Source: CAYZEZ01 sp964477295
GTDB lineage: Bacteria; Bacteroidota; Bacteroidia; Bacteroidales; SM23-62
Length of the DNA: 6,093 nucleotides
NCBI GenBank assembly: GCA_964477295.1
Contig: CAYZEZ010000284.1
Coordinates: 1 to 6,093, forward strand
Reading direction: 5' to 3'
A program made the position numbers and the translations under genes. Every line of letters begins with the position of its first letter. Positions within the stretch are counted from its first letter, which is position 1. This document shows positions 1-5,663 of the stretch, piece by piece. A model generated the notes under the pieces. It saw only the letters and a list, made by a program, of their open reading frames with translations. It ran no database searches and was not told the DNA's origin.

Positions 1-2528
1 GCATCACCGTCAGCTGCTCCTTCAAAAGAAACATTTGTGCTGTCAGTAATTTCCGCTATCAGTGGTTCAGGCTCAACAATGGTAATGGCATCCACCACCA
101 CTGAATCCAATGCATCAATTACCGTGACCACATATTCCCCGGGGCTCAGTCCGGTTATATCTTCTGTTATTTCCCCATTTGACCAGTAAAAAGAATAAGG
201 TGCCTGCCCGTACACGGGTGAAAGATCGATCGATCCGTCATTAGTTCCTGTGCAGCTCAGGTCTTCTTTGGTATATGACAATCCGCCATCAATAAATAGA
301 TGATCCCGGAAATAAAGGTTGAACGTGTCTTCAACACCTCCGGCACTTCCATCTATCTGTACGAAATATTTTTGATCCGGTGTTAATCCTTTGGCTTCAA
401 GCGCGGCAGCATAGTCTGCTTTTCCCGGAAAATCATCGTTGGCATTGATTAATATATAATTGTCATTCAGAATATCAGAGCAGGTATTGGCCTTATAAAG
501 TGCAATCTGGTTATCCATCCCCTCGGAATCGAAGGAAACCATTCCGTGAACAGGTGCAGTAAACCAGAACCATACACTGTTATCTACAGCAGTATCACAC
601 CAGGATCCAAAAGCCTCGCAATCACCAAAAGGTGGGTGAGGTTCATTAGCTTCTGCGGTACCCAGGATGTTGTTAAACGTTCCAATAAATCCGGTGGTGG
701 ATAGTTCAAATGCATTGCATACGGAATCATTCGGTGGCCTTTCTTTCGCATGTACCAGCAGGCCGGTGCTATTGAAGCAGCCTCCCTGGTGGCCGGTAAC
801 AGTATAGTTGAAATCACCGGCAAAGGCTGGTGAAATGGTTACAATCTGGTTGTTTGTGTTATCGAGAAACTGGGCAGGTGACCAGTCATATGTATCCGCT
901 CCGAAAGCTGATATCTCGTAGCTTTCACCTACCGGGATCACGATTTCAGATTCAGGCATGACCACCTCAATCTGGGAAACAACATCAATATAGTCGTCAC
1001 GCACAAGGGTATCGGATCCGCCGGGTCCGCTCACAATTAAGCTAATCGTTTTTCGTCCCGTTGAAGAATATGATACCTGGTGTGGCCCCTTCGTAATGGC
1101 TGTTGCTGGTGAGGCATCCTCGCCGAAATCCCATTGAAAGGTAGTATCCGTGTTGTTGTCCAGGTAAGTAAAGGTCACATTGCTTCCCATGCATACTTTT
1201 TCATTGGAAGATTCAAAGAGTGCCCTGGGAGCACTTGACAGTACCGTATAGGCCCTGATGGTCAGGTTGCATCCATAATCATCTCCATCCGGATCAAGGG
1301 ATACCCAGACAGAGCCGTCCGCGCTGGACCAATTCACACCTGTTTTAATTACAGGGTCCATGGCTCCCGAGCCCCCTCTTTGTGTTTCGACTGGAACCGG
1401 GAAATAAAAACCCGGTGTAAAATACCTGATTTTCACATAGAAGTCACCATTCACCATGACAGGCATTTCAAAGGTACTGTATCCCGGGTATTCGATGAAT
1501 ACATTTAATTTACTTGCAAGCAGGTTAGTAAGGTTATTTCCATCAAAATCATCGTATATCTCAATATCAATCACGGTTCCCTCGGTGTTGATATTTGTCC
1601 CTATCCTTGTGAGCAATTCCGGACCGGGGGCAGTGAATTTGGTTAAACCATAGGCTGTGGTTGAACCCTCACCATGATTATTGCCCCAACCCAGGTCATT
1701 GTGCAGATAGATTTTGTCTATTGTACTGGTATCCCAGCGAACCGGGAAGTGGCAGGTATTTTGAAGGATATTTGGATCCTGGTACGAGCAATAAAAAAAA
1801 CCATCTTCTGCCCAGGAATCTCCCCAGCTGTCTTTTATTATCCAGGCACCTAATCCTCCTTGAGTGAGATAATTATCATCCCACCCGACGATAAGCCAGG
1901 GATTGTTCCAACCATGGATTTCCGGGCAGTAATATGTGTTGAACGTAGAATTAAAATAATCGTTATTAAAATACGCCGTTGTATAAACAGCACCGTAATC
2001 CATAATGGTTTTCTTGATCACATCAGGATCTGAAGGGAGAAGGCGCATTTCCGGAACATAGGCCGGTGGATCAAAATTTGAATAGCATGCCCGGTCGAGG
2101 GTATTGTACGGATCATCCGATTCAAGTACGGGTCCGTCCAGCCGGTTCAGGTAACCTCCGGCGACCAGCCGGTTGAAATTTCCTTCGTAATCGAAGCTGT
2201 GCCCATGGCAGGTAATCATATTCTGTTCCGACAGGTCGTATTCGCCAAAGCCGGTCACCAGCCACCTGGATTCAATAGCACCGAGGACTGCGAAAGCAGT
2301 GGGACTAGAAATATTATTATCCTTTACCGGAGTAACTAATCCTAAATCACGTAAATCATAACTTGAAGGAAAATCCTGGGTGCTTTTCAACCTTGAATGA
2401 TCCGGTCGCTCCTGGAAGTGAATAAGATCTGTTGGATCAGGATTTAGCTGTTCGTCAAGTGTTTTGGCCTGAGGGAGAATATTAGAAAAACAGAATAAAC
2501 AAGCAATGATCAGAAAAAAAGTTTTCAT
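1..2528 (-). CDS. Secreted multidomain protein with inactive papain-fold (C1A) domain, lectin-like, PKD, PPC-like and SprB repeats (C-terminus off window)
   Basis: The open frame runs from ATG at 2528 off the left edge, giving 842 codons with no stop. Residues 1-21 form a signal peptide (hydrophobic FFLIIACLFCF, cleavage probably after LPQA). Residues 57-245 are a C1A peptidase fold: YDLRDLGLVTPVKD, then AFAVLGAIESRW, LSEQNMITC, GPVLESDDPY, LIVGWDDN and AWIIKDSWGDSW. Active-site positions are replaced: Pro76 for Cys, Asn209 for His, Asp233 for Asn, Asn71 for the oxyanion Gln. Residues 270-430 resemble the lectin-like domain that often follows bacterial C1A domains. A PKD domain spans about 435-515 (WDFGED at 466-471), an Ig-like stretch 520-595, a PPC-like beta-sandwich 597-740, and a SprB-type repeat about 747-821 (NDGSIDLSP, PYSFYWSNG, GLSPGEYVVTVIDA), with a second beginning at the edge. 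The architecture suggests surface display or type IX secretion, but the expected C-terminal sorting domain lies outside the window. Function is probably adhesive or binding rather than proteolytic; that is inference. Fold assignment is strong, loss of catalysis likely. Confidence 0.9.
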   Translation of the reverse strand, partial: MKTFFLIIACLFCFSNILPQAKTLDEQLNPDPTDLIHFQERPDHSRLKSTQDFPSSYDLRDLGLVTPVKDNNISSPTAFAVLGAIESRWLVTGFGEYDLSEQNMITCHGHSFDYEGNFNRLVAGGYLNRLDGPVLESDDPYNTLDRACYSNFDPPAYVPEMRLLPSDPDVIKKTIMDYGAVYTTAYFNNDYFNSTFNTYYCPEIHGWNNPWLIVGWDDNYLTQGGLGAWIIKDSWGDSWAEDGFFYCSYQDPNILQNTCHFPVRWDTSTIDKIYLHNDLGWGNNHGEGSTTAYGLTKFTAPGPELLTRIGTNINTEGTVIDIEIYDDFDGNNLTNLLASKLNVFIEYPGYSTFEMPVMVNGDFYVKIRYFTPGFYFPVPVETQRGGSGAMDPVIKTGVNWSSADGSVWVSLDPDGDDYGCNLTIRAYTVLSSAPRALFESSNEKVCMGSNVTFTYLDNNTDTTFQWDFGEDASPATAITKGPHQVSYSSTGRKTISLIVSGPGGSDTLVRDDYIDVVSQIEVVMPESEIVIPVGESYEISAFGADTYDWSPAQFLDNTNNQIVTISPAFAGDFNYTVTGHQGGCFNSTGLLVHAKERPPNDSVCNAFELSTTGFIGTFNNILGTAEANEPHPPFGDCEAFGSWCDTAVDNSVWFWFTAPVHGMVSFDSEGMDNQIALYKANTCSDILNDNYILINANDDFPGKADYAAALEAKGLTPDQKYFVQIDGSAGGVEDTFNLYFRDHLFIDGGLSYTKEDLSCTGTNDGSIDLSPVYGQAPYSFYWSNGEITEDITGLSPGEYVVTVIDALDSVVVDAITIVEPEPLIAEITDSTNVSFEGAADGD

Positions 2529-2619
2529 GAGCGGCGTGTTGTGAAATGATTGCTCATCTCAATGTTATCGTATCGATGAGGTATGAAATTAACAGATGCC
2601 AGTCATTAGAAAGCGATAC

Positions 2620-2627
2620 TAAAGTTA
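2620..2627 (-). promoter_or_regulatory. Possible Bacteroidota -7 element for the secreted multidomain protein
   Basis: On the minus strand this reads TAACTTTA, one base from the TAnnTTTG consensus. It lies about 90 bases upstream of the ATG at 2528. No convincing TTTG is seen at the -33 position, so this is only a candidate. Confidence 0.22.
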
Positions 2628-2650
2628 CTAAAAATCCTCGATTCATAAAT

Positions 2651-2785
2651 TAAAGCTTGCCGACTGCCCGCCTTTATTTCATTTGCGTCTGCGCCGACCG
2701 CGTGCCGCCAAAGCTTTAACGGTGGCGCAAGTCGGCTACAACGAAGGAGCATGGCGGATTAAACTGGACTAGCGACTGCCGACTC
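2651..2785. repeat. GC-rich intergenic repeat patch with heptamer and inverted repeats
   Basis: This part of the spacer between the TPR lipoprotein and the secreted protein is visibly richer in G+C than its flanks and has no coding frame I can support. It contains GCCGACT GCCCGCC at 2659-2672 and CGACTGC CGACTCT at 2773-2786, both with period 7; the second runs into the stop codon of the TPR gene. GCCGACT (2659-2665) has an inverted partner AGTCGGC (2730-2736). GCCGCC (2704-2709) can pair with GGTGGC (2721-2726) through one G-U around an AAAGCTTT palindrome. GCCGCCA at 2704 and TGGCGGA at 2753 bracket the core. It resembles the small noncoding intergenic repeats scattered in many environmental bacterial genomes; that resemblance is from memory. 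Confidence 0.5.
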
Positions 2786-3682
2786 TTAATCCCGTGCTTT
2801 GGCCCGGTAATACTCAGCCATCTTCTCATCGTCGAGCCGGGTGTAGATATTGCCCAGGTATCTGGCATATTCAGGATTAGGATAAAGTTTGTAAAGTTTT
2901 GTGTAGTATTTCAGGGATTCCTTGAAATCTGCAGTGACAATTTTAAAGGCTTTCAGGAGAATATTGTATTGCTTGTTTGTTCTGTTGTTGTTGTATGCTT
3001 CCATCTCGGCCTGGTACCTGTTCTCAGCCTTCCAGAAATACTTCTCTGCCAGCCAATTAAGGGCTTTTTCGTGATTTTCATCCTGTTTCAGGATCTCTGT
3101 GGCTGCCCAATCGCAATTCTCATCGTTCTCCTGTTCCTTGTTGATAACCAGGTGTGCTTCCAGGTTTTCAATATCTAGTCTGGAAATTTCGTCTAATTGT
3201 ATCCATAGTGAATCGGCCAGTTCATAATTGGTGCTTTCCTGGCAGGTCTGGTACAGGCGGCTGCGAACCCGGTTAATATCTTTCCCTTCGGGGAAGAGTT
3301 TATTGTAAGTATCCAGGGCAGTGATTTCTTTGGAAAGGTTATCGATTCTCCGGTATAGACCGGCCAGGTTGGAATACATCAATTCACCGTTATAGCTCTG
3401 TTCCTGGGCTTTCTCAAGGTAGGAAAGTGACTTTTCGAACTTTTCCAAAGCAAACGCTGAGTTCCCGGCGATCGCATAAACCTGCCCGCCGGCCGTTTTG
3501 TTTTTTTGCTCCAGCTCTGAAATTATTTGCTCCGCTGTGTTAAGAGCCGTTTCATAATCATCCGCTGAAAATGCGCTCGCAGCAGAATTGGTGAGCTCGA
3601 TATATTTTGTCCCGCCGCAACCAATCAACTGCAACATTATAGCAACTAATAACACAGAAAATACCTTTCTCATATAAATCAT
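2786..3682 (-). CDS. TPR-repeat lipoprotein of unknown function
   Basis: This is a 298-residue protein if started at the ATG at 3682. The internal ATG at 3673 (fourth codon, MRKVFSVLLVAIMLQ) is probably the real start, because it gives a cleaner signal peptide and more room after the candidate promoter. The lipobox is LIGC, with the lipidated Cys at residue 22, so the protein should be exported and membrane anchored. The mature part is almost all helical and reads as degenerate tetratricopeptide repeats: about 27-60 (FSADDYETALNTAEQII), 65-98 (GNSAFALEKFEKSLSYLEKA), 100-133 (YSNLAGLYRRIDN) and 240-298 (FKESLKYYTKLYKLYPNPEYARYLGNIYTRLDDEKMAEYYRAKA). The block around 205-265 (ALNWLAEKYFWKAENRYQ) resembles conserved Bacteroidota TPR proteins I recall without a function. 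TPRs usually mediate protein-protein contacts; the partner is not evident. It lies 116 bp downstream of the ARPP-1 gene on the same strand, with its own candidate promoter. Confidence 0.88.
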   Translation of the reverse strand: MIYMRKVFSVLLVAIMLQLIGCGGTKYIELTNSAASAFSADDYETALNTAEQIISELEQKNKTAGGQVYAIAGNSAFALEKFEKSLSYLEKAQEQSYNGELMYSNLAGLYRRIDNLSKEITALDTYNKLFPEGKDINRVRSRLYQTCQESTNYELADSLWIQLDEISRLDIENLEAHLVINKEQENDENCDWAATEILKQDENHEKALNWLAEKYFWKAENRYQAEMEAYNNNRTNKQYNILLKAFKIVTADFKESLKYYTKLYKLYPNPEYARYLGNIYTRLDDEKMAEYYRAKARD

Positions 3683-3693
3683 CTTAAGATCGG

Positions 3694-3701
3694 CAAAGTT
3701 A
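3694..3701 (-). promoter_or_regulatory. Candidate Bacteroidota -7 element for the TPR lipoprotein gene
   Basis: The minus strand reads TAACTTTG, an exact match to the TAnnTTTG consensus for the Bacteroidota primary sigma factor. A transcript starting a few bases downstream would leave only about 5 bases before the ATG at 3682 but about 15 before the ATG at 3673, which favours the second start codon. No TTTG is present at the -33 position, where the sequence is A/T-rich. Confidence 0.42.
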
Positions 3702-3721
3702 GTATAATTAATAAAAATTGC

Positions 3722-3739
3722 GAGTTACGAGTTACGAGG
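3722..3739. repeat. Heptamer tandem repeat GAGTTAC
   Basis: Two perfect GAGTTAC units (3722-3728 and 3729-3735) are followed by a partial third, GAGG. The repeat lies in the 116-bp spacer between the ARPP-1 and TPR genes and has the same 7-base period as the GACTGCC clusters in the other spacers, but a different unit. Confidence 0.7.
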
Positions 3740-3787
3740 TATCCTGTTCATCTTTTCTATTGATTCTCATAGCATGTACCCCGTAAC
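3731..3787 (-). repeat. Inverted repeat downstream of the ARPP-1 gene (possible weak terminator)
   Basis: Twelve-base arms at 3731-3742 (GTTACGAGGTAT) and 3776-3787 (GTACCCCGTAAC) are separated by 33 bases. In the minus-strand transcript eleven consecutive positions pair, one as G-U, and the innermost position is a C-A mismatch. A T-rich run (CAATTTTTATT) follows about 10 bases after the stem. The long loop and the distance to the T run make an intrinsic terminator uncertain; it may simply be two facing copies of a short intergenic repeat. Confidence 0.35.
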
Positions 3788-3798
3788 CTGCACTTTCT

Positions 3799-4731
3799 TC
3801 AGGCTTCCATGAAAGCAGCAAGGTGAATCAATCGATCCTGGTAAGAAAGCTCGAATCCCGGAGTCCTTTCATCCATGATCCGTTTTAGTTTTCCTGCTCC
3901 AAATAGCCTTTCACCGGAAATCTTCAGGTTTTTCCCTACCTCATCCAGGAATTCATCGAGCTTATAAAAAGCCTCGGCCTCTTTCAGAGGTTCCTCCTTC
4001 TTTTCATGTACGGAATTTCCGCTGAAATAGTCATTAACATGGAAGCTGCGCAGGGCACCATCTTTCAGTTTCGGGAAGTAGAAAGCATAGGCCTTCCTGT
4101 TTCCCAGAACATCACAAAAGACGATCTGCCTGTCAATAAAAACAGCCAGTGCATTGCTTGATTTATCCATGACCAGCTTTCTGCCGGCAAAGGTGGGTTT
4201 CTCCTCCTCATTCAGGAGTTGCTCATAATCCTCTGTCGCATTATCTGATCCTCTTTTTCTGACCTTGTCGCTGATCATATTCCACATCCTGCCCTGCACT
4301 CCTTCCCCATCAAATATACCCGATGCCATATTTTTCAGGGAAGAGGCCTTTGCAGACCTCAATTTGAAGTCCATCGGTTCGGGGCTCATTTTAAAGTCGG
4401 GACTCTTATAATCCCATCTGAGCCGCTCAACACACGATACATCCAGCTCCGTTTTGCTGTTGGGAGCGATCAGGACTGAGGTGTTGACGACCCGGTTCTG
4501 CTTGGCTCCCTTGAGGATATCCATGTCTGTAAGCAGAAGAAAATCAGTTGTTTTATTAAAAGCAACCAGCTTGCTTACCACACCTTCTTCCTGCGATTCC
4601 TTAATGACCAGGTCTCCTTTTTCGATCGCCGGTCCGGCCGGTTTAAAGCCAAATCCGTCATCTTCCAGCGTACCGAACTGCACGAGCCCGATATTGCCTA
4701 TGATTTGAAGATTCTTTGTTAGTGTTTTCAT
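3799..4731 (-). CDS. ARPP-1 (DUF6569) family protein
   Basis: This is a 310-residue cytoplasmic protein with no signal peptide or membrane segment. It matches what I know of the ARPP-1/DUF6569 family, named for association with ADP-ribosylglycohydrolase and rhodanese-phosphatase genes. Diagnostic segments are an N-terminal VVSKLVAFNKTTDFLLLTD (51-69), the family hallmark GAKQNRVVNTSVLI (75-88), SCVERLRW (99-106), VQGRMWNMISDKV (145-157) and the C-terminal LSYQDRLIHLAAF (295-307). As I recall the family, the residues just before GAKQNR usually read DGEEL; here they read DMDIL, so that site may have diverged. The biochemical role of the family is not established; a link to NAD or ADP-ribose metabolism is a genomic-context prediction, and no such partner gene is visible here. 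It is divergently transcribed from an HTH regulator 291 bp away, making it a candidate target. The ATG at 4731 is preceded by A-rich sequence (AATTAAAAAATAATACA) typical of Bacteroidota starts. Confidence 0.88.
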   Translation of the reverse strand: MKTLTKNLQIIGNIGLVQFGTLEDDGFGFKPAGPAIEKGDLVIKESQEEGVVSKLVAFNKTTDFLLLTDMDILKGAKQNRVVNTSVLIAPNSKTELDVSCVERLRWDYKSPDFKMSPEPMDFKLRSAKASSLKNMASGIFDGEGVQGRMWNMISDKVRKRGSDNATEDYEQLLNEEEKPTFAGRKLVMDKSSNALAVFIDRQIVFCDVLGNRKAYAFYFPKLKDGALRSFHVNDYFSGNSVHEKKEEPLKEAEAFYKLDEFLDEVGKNLKISGERLFGAGKLKRIMDERTPGFELSYQDRLIHLAAFMEA

Positions 4732-4757
4732 TGTATTATTTTTTAATTGTTAATAAT

Positions 4758-4765
4758 CAAATTCA
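4758..4765 (-). promoter_or_regulatory. Possible -7 element for the ARPP-1 gene
   Basis: The minus strand reads TGAATTTG, one base from TAnnTTTG and directly preceded by TA. Transcription from here would give a leader of about 20 bases before the ATG at 4731. There is no clear -33 TTTG. Confidence 0.28.
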
Positions 4766-4784
4766 TATTCCCCTCTTTTACAGT

Positions 4785-4915
4785 CCTGCACCCAGCTTCC
4801 TGCTTATACTTCACTTGTTGACTGCCGGCTGCCGAATGGCTGGCTCTTTCCCTGCTTTCTCCTGCCTGCACCCAGTTTCCTGCTTTTATTTCTCTTGCAG
4901 ACTGCTGACTGCCGA
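4785..4915. repeat. Two 51-bp imperfect direct repeats, period 80 bp, in the divergent spacer
   Basis: Copy 1 is 4785-4835 and copy 2 is 4865-4915. By hand alignment at a constant offset of 80 bases without gaps, 43 of 51 positions agree. Each begins CCTGCACCCAG and ends with a 7-base-period GACTGCC-type cluster (GACTGCC GGCTGCC GA in copy 1, GACTGCT GACTGCC GA in copy 2). A diverged partial relative (TTTATTTC, TTTGC, CTGC, GCCGAC) is visible around 2671-2698 in another spacer, so the element is dispersed and not unique to this promoter region. There is no coding frame I would support through it. Confidence 0.75.
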
Positions 4916-4993
4916 CTTACAGACCCCTGGTTCTGCTCCTCAATATGAGATTAATTGTAAATTCTTTGGTAAATTTAGGAGGGCGGAATGCAG

Positions 4994-5001
4994 TGTATTT
5001 G
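4994..5001 (+). promoter_or_regulatory. Weak candidate -7 element for the HTH protein gene
   Basis: The sequence TGTATTTG differs by one base from TAnnTTTG and lies 21 bases before the ATG at 5023. A TTTG at 4965-4968 is 25 bases upstream, somewhat farther than the usual -33 to -7 spacing. The rest of 4916-5022 is A/T-rich with no other signal I can identify. Confidence 0.2.
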
Positions 5002-5022
5002 CAATGAGAAAAAATAATTCCA

Positions 5023-5652
5023 ATGCCGGCCAATTTAAATGCACTCATACGGTATAAAACCATTGACCTTTGCCTGTCGAACCGGCACCGGCAATGGACC
5101 ATCAAGGGCCTGATGGTAGCCTGCTCGGAGGCGCTCAGCGAGCACAGGGGGATGAATACGGGTGTATCGGAGCGGACCCTCCGTGATGATATCCGTGTGA
5201 TGCGAAGCAATATACTTGGTTTTAATGCCCCCATAAAGCAGAGAAACGGTTTGTATTTCTATTCTGATCCTTCTTTTTCAATATTCCGGACCAGCGCTGT
5301 GAAAAAGAAGCTTCTGAAAAGGATCCTGGCATTCTTATTGGAGATCAGGGCAGAGATGGACCATCCTGAGCTGGAAATAATGATTGGCAAACTGGCCGAA
5401 ATCATTCCTGTTGATGAGGATGGGGCAGGACCTGATTATGAATCACTGGAAGTAGATGAAAAGGAAGAGGAAAGGGAGATCCACGGGAGGATAGCAAGAG
5501 AGGCTCCCCCGGATTATTCTGACACGATGCATTTCATACCATCGGCACCGGAAAAATCACTGGCAGGTAAAAAACGATCCATCCCTTCCCTGGAGAAGAC
5601 AAGGAAAATGAAATACACATTTAGCTGGCGGGATGTACTTAATTTAATTTAG
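5023..5652 (+). CDS. WYL-type regulator N-terminal HTH protein lacking the WYL domain
   Basis: This is a 209-residue protein. Residues 1-90 closely follow the N-terminus of Bacteroidota YafY/WYL transcriptional regulators: MPANLNALIRYKTIDLCLSN, then QWTIKGLMVACSEAL, the probable recognition helix VSERTLRDDIRVMRSN (48-63), LGFNAPIKQ and a beta-wing GLYFYSDPSFSIF. Canonical relatives are about 330 residues and carry a C-terminal WYL sensor domain. Here residues 93-130 form an amphipathic helical segment (KKKLLKRILAFLLEIRAEMDH, LEIMIGKLAEIIPVD), followed by an acidic linker (131-152) and a basic tail ending KMKYTFSWRDVLNLI. No WYL sequence follows the stop. The start ATG matches the family N-terminus and has AAAAATAATTCCA upstream. 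The protein should bind DNA; whether its tail is a dimerisation or partner-binding module is unknown. It is followed after 11 bases by the small basic protein gene and is divergent from ARPP-1. Confidence 0.85.
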   Translation: MPANLNALIRYKTIDLCLSNRHRQWTIKGLMVACSEALSEHRGMNTGVSERTLRDDIRVMRSNILGFNAPIKQRNGLYFYSDPSFSIFRTSAVKKKLLKRILAFLLEIRAEMDHPELEIMIGKLAEIIPVDEDGAGPDYESLEVDEKEEEREIHGRIAREAPPDYSDTMHFIPSAPEKSLAGKKRSIPSLEKTRKMKYTFSWRDVLNLI

Positions 5653-5663
5653 ATTCATCTGTG

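Noticed and set aside
584..823. 79-codon minus-strand open frame
   Set aside because: It lies in a different frame inside the secreted multidomain protein, whose own frame is open and shows recognisable domains; the translation has no family features.
1456..1867. Two plus-strand open frames (1456-1653 and 1661-1867)
   Set aside because: Both are antisense to the papain/lectin-like part of the secreted protein and show no domain or start context.
2281..2343. Frameshift or sequencing error hiding the catalytic Cys of the papain domain
   Set aside because: The frame is continuous on both sides with conserved fold residues, no alternative frame restores a CGSCW-like motif, and the His and Asn sites are changed independently.
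2969..3178. Plus-strand hydrophobic open frame
   Set aside because: It is antisense to the TPR lipoprotein; the hydrophobic residues mirror charged codons on the coding strand.
4785..4915. CRISPR array
   Set aside because: Only two imperfect copies, 51 bp long with 8 mismatches, containing internal short repeats, and no cas gene nearby.
4454..5057. Plus-strand frames over the ARPP-1 start and divergent spacer (4454-4708 and 4716-5057)
   Set aside because: They run antisense to ARPP-1 or through the repetitive spacer into the HTH gene in the wrong frame, with low-complexity translations.
4917..5234. 105-codon minus-strand frame
   Set aside because: It overlaps the conserved HTH coding region on the opposite strand and has no recognisable content.
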